Source of the DNA: Liquorilactobacillus mali | GTDB lineage: Bacteria > Bacillota > Bacilli > Lactobacillales > Lactobacillaceae | Assembly (NCBI RefSeq): GCF_001437155.1 | Contig: NZ_JQAR01000006.1 | Location: 39,380-103,379 of the forward strand | Direction: 5' to 3' | DNA length: 64,000 nucleotides | In this document: positions 52,961 to 61,177 of the stretch, in pieces | Numbering within the stretch: the stretch's first letter is position 1 | Layout: each line of letters opens with the position of its first letter | Notes under the pieces: model-generated | Seen by the model: the letters and a program-made list of their open reading frames with translations, nothing else | Told to the model about the DNA's origin: nothing | Database searches by the model: none | Position numbers and translations under genes: made by a program

Positions 52961-53488
52961 TTGGCTCTAACTTATATTCGCTTAGCAACCCAAGATGATA
53001 TCTCAAAGATGCTTGTCATTGTAAAGGAAGCACAACAGTTGCTTGCTTCTGAAGGCATTCCACAATGGCAAAATGGTTATCCCAGCAAAGAAACATTGTT
53101 AGATGATATTGCTAAAGAAATAAGCTACGTACTGATCGTAGATCAAGAAGTAGCCGGCTTTGCTGCTCTTTTGCAGGAACCCGACAACAATTATCAAAAA
53201 ATTACTGCTGGTAAATGGCTCAACACCGAAAATACACACTATACTACTATCCATCGAATTGCAGTTTCCGCTCATTTTCATGGACAGCACTTGGCGGAAA
53301 CATTCATACATCATTTAATTTCGATCTCTTGTTCACTTGGTTTCAATCAGATTAGAATTGATACTCATGAAAAAAATACGCGGATGCGCCATCTAATCAA
53401 AAAAATTGGGTTCGCTTATTCTGGTGTTGTTTATATGAATAATAACTCGGAGGATTGTCGTAACGCCTATCAACTATTTCTAAGATGA
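52961..53488 (+). CDS. GNAT family N-acetyltransferase
   Basis: A 175-residue GNAT protein: LTYIRLATQDDISKMLVIVKEAQQLL, an IPQWQNGYPS segment typical of this subfamily, IHRIAVSAHFHGQHLAETFIHHLI (acetyl-CoA loop region), IRIDTHEKNTRMRHLIKKIGFAYSGVVYM. Substrate unknown. Start is probably TTG 52961, which has AAAAAAGGAAG in front; an ATG at 52925 overlapping the hydrolase end is also in frame. Confidence 0.85.
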   Translation: MALTYIRLATQDDISKMLVIVKEAQQLLASEGIPQWQNGYPSKETLLDDIAKEISYVLIVDQEVAGFAALLQEPDNNYQKITAGKWLNTENTHYTTIHRIAVSAHFHGQHLAETFIHHLISISCSLGFNQIRIDTHEKNTRMRHLIKKIGFAYSGVVYMNNNSEDCRNAYQLFLR

Positions 53489-53505
53489 TTTATTTTTAAG
53501 GTAAT

Positions 53506-53544
53506 AAAAAAGTTGGGACCGATTTTTCTGGTCTCAACTTTTTT
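53506..53544. terminator. Terminator between GNAT and GT4 genes
   Basis: AAAAAAGTTGGGACC pairs with GGTCTCAACTTTTTT (one mismatch) around a nine-base loop. T and A tracts on both sides serve both convergent genes. Confidence 0.88.
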
Positions 53545-53608
53545 ATTGGCTTAAATTATTGAACTCGTTCGTTTTCACTTCTGCTACTCTCTTTTCAATT
53601 TAAATATT

Positions 53609-54727
53609 TTATACTAGTTCCCTCTTTGCCTCAGCAATTACAGGTATCCATCGATCTGCTACCGCCTTTGGTGCAAAGTGCTTAATTCGTTCAAGGGACC
53701 GCTCGGAATAATATCGTCTCAGAAAACGACTAGTTGTCATCTTATCTAAGACTCGGACCATATCATCAACATCTTGCGGCTTAGTCATAATACCATAACG
53801 ATTCTCACGAAGGTACTCTGCTGACCCTGTATTTTCCATTGCCACAATCGGTAAACCAAAGCCCATTGCTTCACCCATAACGAGCGGCATTCCTTCCCAT
53901 CTTGAAGTTGAAACAAAAATTGAAGCTTCTTCATAATGTTTCTGAAGCTCATGGTCCTTAAGAGCACCACGATAGATGATTTTATCAGCAACATCGAATT
54001 CTCTGATTAAATCTTTAAATACCGCCATATCCTCAGGTGTTCCCTTACCTGCAATTGCAATCTTCCAGTCATCTTTGAGTGACTTAGCAACTTCCAGTAA
54101 TAAATCGATACCTTTATGCTGAATCGCAATTCTACCAGTAAATGCAATAACGTGACTATTCAGATTGGCCTTCTTCTCTGGGACTAGGGTAAGCGGATTG
54201 TAGATTTTAACTGTCTGCTGATTAAACTGACGGTAATTCTCATAATCAGAATCCGTTAAAACAACTACAGTATCAGCTGACTCTAACCCTTGCCTGAATT
54301 CCTTAAGCATCCCCGCATAGTACTGAGTTACGTAGGTGTTAAAGTTGTTATGCATCCACGCAATCACGTTCACATTTGGTGTATTTTCTTTAATAAATGG
54401 TGCAAAACTCGTAAGCAATCCGGCGGGCAAAATCACACATCCATAATCTTCTTCATCTATATACTCACACAGATCAGCAATCTGGTCGGCATACTCATCA
54501 TACGGATTCTCTCCAAAAAAGTTCAAGACTCCACTGGATACCGGACGCTTAGCTGTTATCATGGGAGCCTTCAGCTCATAATACGGTTCTCCCTTACTTA
54601 GCGAGTAAAATGCAACATCCATCTCTTCACTCAAAGTATTACCTAAAACCGTTGCGGCTCTCTTAACGCCATCCATCACAACATTCTCTAATGCTATTAA
54701 TACCTTCATATAATTCGCTGTTTCCAT
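53609..54727 (-). CDS. Glycosyltransferase family 4 protein
   Basis: A 372-residue GT-B enzyme: N-terminal half with VIAWMHNNFNTYV and the C-terminal donor domain with VIAFTGRIAIQHKGIDLLLEVAKSL, WKIAIAGKG, IIYRGAL, and the EX7E motif region EASIFVSTSRWEGMPLVMGEAMGFGLPIVAMENTGSAEYL. It is likely a cytosolic glycosyltransferase for a glycolipid or wall polymer. It stands alone. Upstream 54728-55060 (333 bases) shows only an imperfect ACTCG/CGAGT repeat. Confidence 0.9.
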   Translation of the reverse strand: METANYMKVLIALENVVMDGVKRAATVLGNTLSEEMDVAFYSLSKGEPYYELKAPMITAKRPVSSGVLNFFGENPYDEYADQIADLCEYIDEEDYGCVILPAGLLTSFAPFIKENTPNVNVIAWMHNNFNTYVTQYYAGMLKEFRQGLESADTVVVLTDSDYENYRQFNQQTVKIYNPLTLVPEKKANLNSHVIAFTGRIAIQHKGIDLLLEVAKSLKDDWKIAIAGKGTPEDMAVFKDLIREFDVADKIIYRGALKDHELQKHYEEASIFVSTSRWEGMPLVMGEAMGFGLPIVAMENTGSAEYLRENRYGIMTKPQDVDDMVRVLDKMTTSRFLRRYYSERSLERIKHFAPKAVADRWIPVIAEAKRELV

Positions 54728-55060
54728 ATTGAAAACAGCTACCTCCCTTCTGTACTTTACGTTATATAGGTCACACCTTTCTAAAGTTCAGGAGTTACCA
54801 GAACACTCGGATCGAGCATTTAATTTGGATTCGAGTAATAGCTCCTTGTTAGGAATTCTACCATGTAAAAAAATTAAAAAAAAGAAAAATGCTCTGTACA
54901 CCATTTTCTGACTTCTTCTATTGCTCTTAATTTTTTATGTCACAACTAATGAACGTTCAGCATACTTTATCTTCCTATTTAAAAATATATTTATATTTGA
55001 GGTACTCTCTGAATTATTTGCTATAATCATTACTGAGATTGAAAGGGAGGTAATTTAGTT

Positions 55061-55717
55061 ATGGATTTATCTGGTAAAATTGCGAAAGTTCACAGTTTTT
55101 CCCAAGAACAGATGGGTTCTGATAAAACGGGACACGGTTTTGACCACATTTTACGCGTGGTTAATATGACAAAAAAAATACTTAAAAGTGAACCTGGAAA
55201 TTCCTTAATAGCAATTTCTGCTGCCTATCTTCACGATGTAGCTGATGACAAATTGGTAAGAGATCCTGCTACGCAGAATGTTAAAACTATCGCTTTTTTA
55301 AAAGATAGTGACTTTTCAGATGATGAAATCTCTGAAATAATGTACATTACAAAAAATCTATCATTCAGCTCCTCTTTAAAACCGAAGCCCCCTGTATTAT
55401 CGATTTCTGGAAAAATAGTGCAAGATGCAGACCGACTAGATGCGATTGGAGCCATTGGCACGCTGCGTGCCATATATTATGGAGGGAAACATTCACAGAT
55501 AATATATGATCCTACGATCAAACCTAGAATATTAAAAAATAAAATTGACTATCGTAATCTCTCAAAGGAAACAATTATCAATCACTTTTATGAAAAGCTA
55601 CTTAACTTAAAAGAAATGATGAACACCACTACCGCAAGAGAGATTGCCGAAGGGCGACAAGAATTTATGGTAAATTTTCTGGAAGAATTTCTTGACGAAT
55701 GGAACGGAAATTTATAA
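55061..55717 (+). CDS. HD domain phosphohydrolase
   Basis: A 218-residue HD-superfamily protein: H in GHGFDHILRVVNMTKKI, the HD pair in AISAAYLHDVADDKLVRDP and the last Asp in VQDADRLDAIGAIGTLRAIYYGG. It is like YedJ/YpgQ, metal-dependent pyrophosphohydrolases of nucleotides. Strong site GGGAGG. Single gene with TATAAT at 55022-55027. Confidence 0.9.
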   Translation: MDLSGKIAKVHSFSQEQMGSDKTGHGFDHILRVVNMTKKILKSEPGNSLIAISAAYLHDVADDKLVRDPATQNVKTIAFLKDSDFSDDEISEIMYITKNLSFSSSLKPKPPVLSISGKIVQDADRLDAIGAIGTLRAIYYGGKHSQIIYDPTIKPRILKNKIDYRNLSKETIINHFYEKLLNLKEMMNTTTAREIAEGRQEFMVNFLEEFLDEWNGNL

Positions 55718-55782
55718 TAAAATTTAAATGGTAATTCAGAAGCCTTCTTCCCCAGTATATATGCTTTTTTATTTTTAGATAA

Positions 55783-55797
55783 TAGTAATGTTTACTG
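55783..55797. promoter_or_regulatory. Zur/Fur-type box 1 before the metal ABC operon
   Basis: TAGTAATGTTTACTG matches 10 of 14 defined positions of the Bacillus Zur box TCGTAATNATTACGA. It lies just before the -35. Confidence 0.45.
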
Positions 55798-55815
55798 TTA
55801 TGGTGCTAAACAACC

Positions 55816-55844
55816 TTGACAGCTGTATCTTAATTAGATAACAT
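55816..55844 (+). promoter_or_regulatory. Promoter of the metal ABC transporter operon
   Basis: TTGACA (perfect -35), 17 bases, TAACAT (-10), 58 bases before the start. It is flanked by two Zur-type boxes. Confidence 0.7.
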
Positions 55845-55850
55845 TCTAAA

Positions 55851-55865
55851 TTGTAATTATTACTA
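55851..55865. promoter_or_regulatory. Zur/Fur-type box 2 before the metal ABC operon
   Basis: TTGTAATTATTACTA matches 12 of 14 defined positions of the Zur box. It covers the expected transcription start, a repressor position. Confidence 0.65.
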
Positions 55866-55901
55866 TTAAAAAATTACATAATAAACTGGGGGATATCGAT
55901 T

Positions 55902-56774
55902 ATGAAGAAAAAGAACTATCTTTTCTTGCTTTTATCTTTAATTTTAATTCTTGCCGGATGTTCGGCAAATACTCAAAAAAAATCGAAAGGAATTTCGGTT
56001 GTTGCTACAACTGACTTTTATGGCGAAGTTGCAAAAGCGGTCCTTGGAGATCATGGTTCAGTTACATCCATCATTAACAATCCAAATATTGATCCACATG
56101 ATTTTGAACCAACTACAAAGACAGCCAAGACTGTTTCTAATAGCGACATACTACTTTATAATGGTATTGGTTATGATTCTTGGGCAAAGAAATTATCTGG
56201 TGCTAAGAAGATTGCAGTCGGTGAGGATATTATGAATAAAAAAGATGGAGATAACGAACATCTTTGGTATAATAGTAAAACAATGCCTGCTGTTGCCGAA
56301 TACCTGGCAAAACGTTTTGGTAAAATCGATTCTAAAAACAAAGAAGAATATTTGAAGAACGCTAAAAAATATACAAAAAGTCTTTCTAAGTTAAACACGA
56401 TGATTAGCCAAATCAAAAAGAACAGTGATAACAAACTTGTTGATGTTAGCGAACCAGTCTTTGATTACGCGTTACAAGATATGGGATACAAAGTTAATAA
56501 TGTACATTTTTCTAACTCTGTTGAAAAGGGAACAGATCCATCACCTAGTGATATTAAGAACATGCAAAATGATATTAAAAATCATAAGATCGCATTCTTT
56601 GTTCAGAATACACAAGCAAGTGATAAGGTCGTAAAGAATCTAGTGGCATTATGTAAGAAGTATGACGTTCCTGTAGTCAGTGTTACAGAGACTCTTCCAA
56701 AGAACAAAGACTACTTTAATTGGATGAAAGGCCAATATCAACAAGTTCTAAATATTCAAAAAAGCGAGAGTTAA
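55902..56774 (+). CDS. Metal ABC transporter substrate-binding lipoprotein (ZnuA/AdcA/MntC family)
   Basis: A 290-residue protein with a lipoprotein signal (LLLSLILILAGCSAN, Cys20). Ligand residues: His in IDPHDFEPT, His in DNEHLWYN, Glu/Asp in DVSEPVFDYALQ and the acid in VTETLP. There is no His-rich loop, so the metal may be Zn or Mn. First gene of a three-gene operon. The Zur-type boxes favour zinc. Confidence 0.92.
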   Translation: MKKKNYLFLLLSLILILAGCSANTQKKSKGISVVATTDFYGEVAKAVLGDHGSVTSIINNPNIDPHDFEPTTKTAKTVSNSDILLYNGIGYDSWAKKLSGAKKIAVGEDIMNKKDGDNEHLWYNSKTMPAVAEYLAKRFGKIDSKNKEEYLKNAKKYTKSLSKLNTMISQIKKNSDNKLVDVSEPVFDYALQDMGYKVNNVHFSNSVEKGTDPSPSDIKNMQNDIKNHKIAFFVQNTQASDKVVKNLVALCKKYDVPVVSVTETLPKNKDYFNWMKGQYQQVLNIQKSES

Positions 56775-56780
56775 TATAGT

Positions 56781-57437
56781 ATGAATTCAATGATGGAAGT
56801 CAGGAATCTGGATATCCAGGTTCCAGGAAAACAACTATTTAAAAATCTAAGTTTTACCATTCCTGCCAATAAATTAACCTGTATGACCGGTGAAAATGGA
56901 GTTGGTAAAACAACTTTGGTGAAACATATTCTGCAGAGTTTCAAGACAAAAGACGATCGGATCATTATTAATACCACTCGTGCTAAGACACAATATGTGC
57001 CTCAGCTGCGTAACATTGATGATGAATTTCCTTTAAGTATCCATGATTTTGTTGGGCTTGGACTTCGCCAGTCTAATTTATTGTGGCACACAAAGTCTGA
57101 GAAAAAGCTGTTGCAAGATATTATCAAAAAAACACATCTTGCCACAATTGAGAATTATCCATTGGGAGCAGCTTCAGGCGGAGAGAAACAGCGTGCATTT
57201 TTAGCACAAGCTTTGTGTGCTGAACCTAATTTATTAATATTGGATGAGTCAACTGCAAGTCTTGATACAAGTACAAAGAATGAACTGCTTACTTTAATTC
57301 GCTCTCTATTAGCAGAACAAGACATTACAGTTTTATTCATTACGCACGATCCTGAACTAATAGAAAAATATGCAGATTATGAACTCCACTTATCCCATCT
57401 GCAAGCAGAACTCATCAGAAAGGAGCGTAAAGAATAA
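56781..57437 (+). CDS. Metal ABC transporter ATP-binding protein
   Basis: A 218-residue ABC ATPase: Walker A TGENGVGKTTL, Q-loop YVPQLRN, signature AASGGEKQRAFLAQALC, Walker B LLILDEST and His in ITHD. It matches the ZnuC/AdcC/MntB type. The signature is ASGGE. It lies six bases after the binding-protein gene and joins the permease gene by one base. Confidence 0.93.
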   Translation: MNSMMEVRNLDIQVPGKQLFKNLSFTIPANKLTCMTGENGVGKTTLVKHILQSFKTKDDRIIINTTRAKTQYVPQLRNIDDEFPLSIHDFVGLGLRQSNLLWHTKSEKKLLQDIIKKTHLATIENYPLGAASGGEKQRAFLAQALCAEPNLLILDESTASLDTSTKNELLTLIRSLLAEQDITVLFITHDPELIEKYADYELHLSHLQAELIRKERKE

Positions 57438-58249
57438 TGCTGCAATTTGATTTTATGCGCTATGCTTTTATTGCAGGAATTTTTATCTCCTTAATCTGTG
57501 GAGTGATGGGGACTTTTGTCGTTGCACGCCAAACTTCCTTCTTCACGCATACGCTCTCTGAGATCGGGTTTTCAGGTGCTGCTTTCGGAATTTTTCTAGG
57601 TATCAGTCCACTGCTTGGTATGATTATCTTCACAATGGCAAGTGCTCTGTTCATCGGTATTTCGGGCGATCGACTTAGCAGACGTGAAACTTCAATTAGT
57701 CTCTTCTCAGGGATTTTTATCGGCTTGGGTATTCTATTTCTTTCTCTCTCAAGTAAGCAATCCAGTTACGCAACTAATATCTTATTTGGGAGTATTGTTG
57801 GGATTAACATTGGTAACCTTTATTCACTGGTAGCATTGAGTCTGTTGATTTTGATAGTTATAGCTTTGTTATTTAGACAATTGGCTTATAATTCTTTCGA
57901 CGTGACAGGTTCCCAGTACAATCAACATCTTAACTTACTGACTTCTATCGTTTTCTTGGGCTTGTTGGCTCTCACAATCAGTGTAACTTCGCAAATTATT
58001 GGTTCTTTATTAATATTTGTTTTATTGACGATCCCTGCTTCTTCCGCAAAATTCTATACAGCATCACTTTGGAAGATGATTTTTCTATCAACTATTTTTT
58101 CGCTCGTTGGAATTTGGGCAGGTCTGTACTTTTCATATATAACAAATTGGCCGGTTACATTCTTTATTACAATGATTGAGGCACTTATTTACGGTTCAGC
58201 CTTGATACGCCATCAGCTGCAAGTTAGCAAATTTTCATTCAAGAATTAA
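57437..58249 (+). CDS. Metal ABC transporter permease (ZnuB/AdcB/MntC type)
   Basis: A 270-residue membrane protein with about eight helices: YAFIAGIFISLICGVMGTFVVARQTSFFTHTLSEIGFSGAAFGIFLG is the ABC-3 family start (TLSHIGF in many). It has the family region SQIIGSLLIFVLLTIPASSAKFYT. It completes the operon. Confidence 0.93.
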   Translation: MLQFDFMRYAFIAGIFISLICGVMGTFVVARQTSFFTHTLSEIGFSGAAFGIFLGISPLLGMIIFTMASALFIGISGDRLSRRETSISLFSGIFIGLGILFLSLSSKQSSYATNILFGSIVGINIGNLYSLVALSLLILIVIALLFRQLAYNSFDVTGSQYNQHLNLLTSIVFLGLLALTISVTSQIIGSLLIFVLLTIPASSAKFYTASLWKMIFLSTIFSLVGIWAGLYFSYITNWPVTFFITMIEALIYGSALIRHQLQVSKFSFKN

Positions 58250-58270
58250 ATTAAGAGTTCATCCATTATA

Positions 58271-58314
58271 AATAAGGGTTTCAACAAAACAACTGTTTTG
58301 TTGAAACCCTTATT
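58271..58314. terminator. Long perfect terminator between metal ABC operon and serA
   Basis: A 20-bp perfect stem (arms AATAAGGGTTTCAACAAAAC and complement) with a four-base loop. It lies between two convergent units and works in both directions. The T-tract is short on both sides. Confidence 0.85.
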
Positions 58315-58354
58315 TGATTTTTATCATTAGGAAAAATTGTGAACAAGTTCTAAC

Positions 58355-59530
58355 TTATCTATTCTTTCTAATCTCTCTTACCCTAATTACTTCAGGAATC
58401 TCATTTAATTCCTTCTTTAATTCACTGAATGTTTTCTCAGAAATATTATCTGTATCAATCATTGTATAAGCAATCTGTTCACGACTACGATTAATCATGT
58501 TATCAATGTTAATATCATATCTAGCAAGAATTGTTGTGATTCTACCAACCATATTCGGAACGTTTTGATGAATCAGAGTAATTCGGAAACTTGAATCAAA
58601 AGGCATCTCCACTGCTGGGAAATTCACGGAATTGATAATATTACCTGTTTCAAGATATTTTCTTAGAGTTTGTGCTGCCATTATTGCACCATTTACCTCT
58701 GCCTCAAGTGTTGTTCCCCCAATATGCGGAGTAACAATAGTATGCTCATGATTAATGACCTTCTCGGAACTGAAATCTGTGATATACTGTGCAATTTTAT
58801 GACTTTCTAAAGCATCGATAATCGCTCTCTCATTAACTATTCCCCAACGCGAATAATTTAATAAGGTTGCCCCATCCTTCATCACTGCCAATTCCTTTGC
58901 AGTGATTAAATCCTTGTTCTCTTCCGTGTATGGAATATGAATAGTAACATAGTCACTTTGCTGCAACAGCTCACTTAAATCTTTTGCACGTGGTATATCG
59001 TTTGATAAACGCCAAGCATGCTCCACGCTAATATATGGGTCATATCCAATTACATGCATTCCCAGATCTGCTGTCGCTCGTGCCACCCTAGAACCAACCG
59101 AACCAAGTCCAATTATTCCAATTGTCTTGCCCTGCAACTCTGTTCCTGCAAAATGATTCTTTCCTTTTTCCGTCTGAAGACTAACATCTGCTCCATTTAA
59201 TTTTTTAGCCCATTGAACGGATGAAAAAATTGGTCGCGTTGCCAGAATCAACATCGCAACAATTAGTTCCTTAACCGCATTAGCATTTGAACCAGGCGTA
59301 TTAAAAACGACCGTTCCATTTGAGTTAGCCTCCGCAAGTGGGATATTATTAACCCCAGCACCAGCCCTCGCTATTGCAAGCACACTAGTCCCAAATCTCG
59401 TTTTATGCATGTCCTGACTCCTGATTAGGAGCGCATTCGGCTTATCAGTTTCATTGATTGTATACATGTCAGTAGGAAATTCAGCAATTCCCTCTGAAGC
59501 AATCATATTATAGGTCTTAATATCCAACAT
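58355..59530 (-). CDS. serA: D-3-phosphoglycerate dehydrogenase SerA
   Basis: A 391-residue D-2-hydroxyacid dehydrogenase: NAD motif GKTIGIIGLGSVGSRVARATADLGMHVIGYDPY, catalytic Arg in LLNYSRWGIVNE, Glu in the ITDF region and His in VTPHIGGTTLEAE. The C-terminal ACT domain (RITLIHQNVPNMVGRITTILARYDINIDNM) is for feedback control by serine. First step of serine synthesis. It lies one base after serC. Confidence 0.94.
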   Translation of the reverse strand: MLDIKTYNMIASEGIAEFPTDMYTINETDKPNALLIRSQDMHKTRFGTSVLAIARAGAGVNNIPLAEANSNGTVVFNTPGSNANAVKELIVAMLILATRPIFSSVQWAKKLNGADVSLQTEKGKNHFAGTELQGKTIGIIGLGSVGSRVARATADLGMHVIGYDPYISVEHAWRLSNDIPRAKDLSELLQQSDYVTIHIPYTEENKDLITAKELAVMKDGATLLNYSRWGIVNERAIIDALESHKIAQYITDFSSEKVINHEHTIVTPHIGGTTLEAEVNGAIMAAQTLRKYLETGNIINSVNFPAVEMPFDSSFRITLIHQNVPNMVGRITTILARYDINIDNMINRSREQIAYTMIDTDNISEKTFSELKKELNEIPEVIRVREIRKNR

Positions 59531-59531
59531 T

Positions 59532-60629
59532 TCATCCCACTTCCTTATGCTTATGTTCTAATTCAAATTTTTCCATTACTGTTATTAATTTCTTAACACC
59601 CTCTATTGGAAATGCATTGTATAAACTAGCCCTCATACCACCCACAAGACGGTGGCCCTTCAATCCAACCAAATTATTAGCATTTGCTAATTCAATAAAT
59701 TGATTATCTAATTCTGCATTACCAGTTACAAAAGGTATGTTAGTTAGCGACCGACTTTCAACATCAACCGGTGATTGGAATAAGGAAGAAGCATCAAGGT
59801 AGTCATACAACAACTGAGCCTTTTCTCTATTTCTTTTCTCCATTGCATCGACACCACCTTGTGCAAGCAGCCATTCAAAGACTAAGCCTGCACAATAAAT
59901 TGCAAAAACAGGCGGAGTATTTAAAGTTGAATGCTTGGCAACAAGTTTCTTATAACTTAGCATTGCAGGAAGCTCAGGTGCTTTTTCTACTAAATCATGA
60001 CGAATAATTACTACAGTCAATCCTGCAGGCCCGATATTCTTTTGAGCGCCTGCATATATCATTCCAAAGTCTCTCACATTGTATCTTTGTCCTAAGATGT
60101 TTGAAGACATGTCCCCTACTATGGGCTTTCCTTTTATATTAGAAACTGTTCGAAATGCTGTTCCTTCGATTGTGTTATTTAGCGTAACATGGATATAATC
60201 CACATTTTCTTGTAAAGAGTCATCTATTTTCGGAAGTTTCGTGTAATTCGAATCTTCTCCACTAGCAATTTTATTAACACTTATGCCATCAATCAACCGT
60301 GCTTCCTCAATCGCTCTTTGTGACCAATGTCCAGTATCGACAAAACCTATTTTTCTTTTATTAATAGCTAGATTCAATGGTGCCATTGTAAACTGCAGTG
60401 TCGCTCCACCCTGCAAAAACAATACATCATATTCGTCTGGAATATTCATTAATGCACGCAGATTGGTTTCAGCATTCTTTTGAATATCAGCAAAAAGTGA
60501 GGAACGATGACTAATCTCCATAACACTCATCCCACTATTTTTATACGAAAGCAACTCCTTTTGAACCTGTTCTAAAACTTCTCTTGGCATAACAGCAGGT
60601 CCAGCAGAAAAATTGTAAACATTCGCCAT
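59532..60629 (-). CDS. serC: Phosphoserine aminotransferase SerC
   Basis: A 365-residue PLP enzyme: VYNFSAGPAVMPREVLEQVQKELLSYKNSGMSVMEISHRS, FLQGGATLQFTMAPLNL, PLP lysine in YAGAQKNIGPAGLTVVI and the end RLVGGMRASLYNAFPIEGVKKL. Second step of serine synthesis. serB is not in the window. Operon serC-serA. Confidence 0.96.
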   Translation of the reverse strand: MANVYNFSAGPAVMPREVLEQVQKELLSYKNSGMSVMEISHRSSLFADIQKNAETNLRALMNIPDEYDVLFLQGGATLQFTMAPLNLAINKRKIGFVDTGHWSQRAIEEARLIDGISVNKIASGEDSNYTKLPKIDDSLQENVDYIHVTLNNTIEGTAFRTVSNIKGKPIVGDMSSNILGQRYNVRDFGMIYAGAQKNIGPAGLTVVIIRHDLVEKAPELPAMLSYKKLVAKHSTLNTPPVFAIYCAGLVFEWLLAQGGVDAMEKRNREKAQLLYDYLDASSLFQSPVDVESRSLTNIPFVTGNAELDNQFIELANANNLVGLKGHRLVGGMRASLYNAFPIEGVKKLITVMEKFELEHKHKEVG

Positions 60630-60677
60630 AATCCTTCACTTCTTTCTAATTAATTTTAAAGTATGCTCTAATAATCG

Positions 60678-60706
60678 AATATAGACAAAGTTAAGCAAGA
60701 TGTCAA
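60678..60706 (-). promoter_or_regulatory. Promoter of serC-serA
   Basis: Minus strand TTGACA (60701-60706), 17 bases, TATATT (60678-60683), 49 bases before the serC start. Near consensus. Confidence 0.75.
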
Positions 60707-60920
60707 TGCTATTAGTAACAAATAATTACCAAATAATTAATTTACTTTCTATGTTGTTTTTGATACACTAAACGTTTTTTTCAAACAAAGATGAATTTAT
60801 ATTTTAATTGAAAATTGTAAATTTAACATATTTGTAATAATAGGGTTTGAACTCTATTACAACACTTGAAAAAAGTAATAATTGCCAACAAATACATTAA
60901 AATACTCTTCTTAAGACGGT

Positions 60921-60937
60921 TGTAACATTTTTGTAAT
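60921..60937 (+). promoter_or_regulatory. WalR-type box before the LysM-NlpC/P60 gene
   Basis: TGTAAC-ATTTT-TGTAAT exactly fits the WalR consensus TGTWAH-N5-TGTWAH. It lies just before and partly over the expected -35 of a TATAAT (60959-60964) promoter, the right place for an activator. WalRK controls wall hydrolases in Firmicutes. Confidence 0.65.
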
Positions 60938-60958
60938 ATTCTTAAGAAAAAAAATCCC

Positions 60959-60964
60959 TATAAT
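60959..60964 (+). promoter_or_regulatory. -10 box, WalR-linked promoter with long leader
   Basis: A perfect TATAAT with no good -35, as expected for an activated promoter. It gives a leader of about 205 bases. A second candidate (TTGTAC 61098-61103, 16 bases, TAGACT) lies closer to the gene. The rest of 60630-61177 (548 bases) is AT-rich without genes. Confidence 0.5.
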
Positions 60965-61177
60965 TTTCTAAAAATCCCTTTATATCAGCATTCCAAACTA
61001 GATATTCTTTCTTCAAAAAAAAATTTATGTTCAAAAAGCCCGTCATTTCAATTAAAATTTGTATTTTATTACATATAGGCTTAAAATGTAATATTTTTTG
61101 TACTGTTATGCAATAAAGATAGACTACAATCAGGTTATTGGTTACAAAATAAAAAATAAAAGTAGGAGTGAATTAAT

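Noticed and set aside
54728..55060. Possible riboswitch or T-box before the GT4 gene
   Set aside because: Only one imperfect ACTCG/CGAGT repeat; no T-box sequence or known riboswitch core.
60030..60038. CCGATAT on the plus strand inside serC
   Set aside because: No TAAA at 15 bases and wrong orientation for any late gene; chance.
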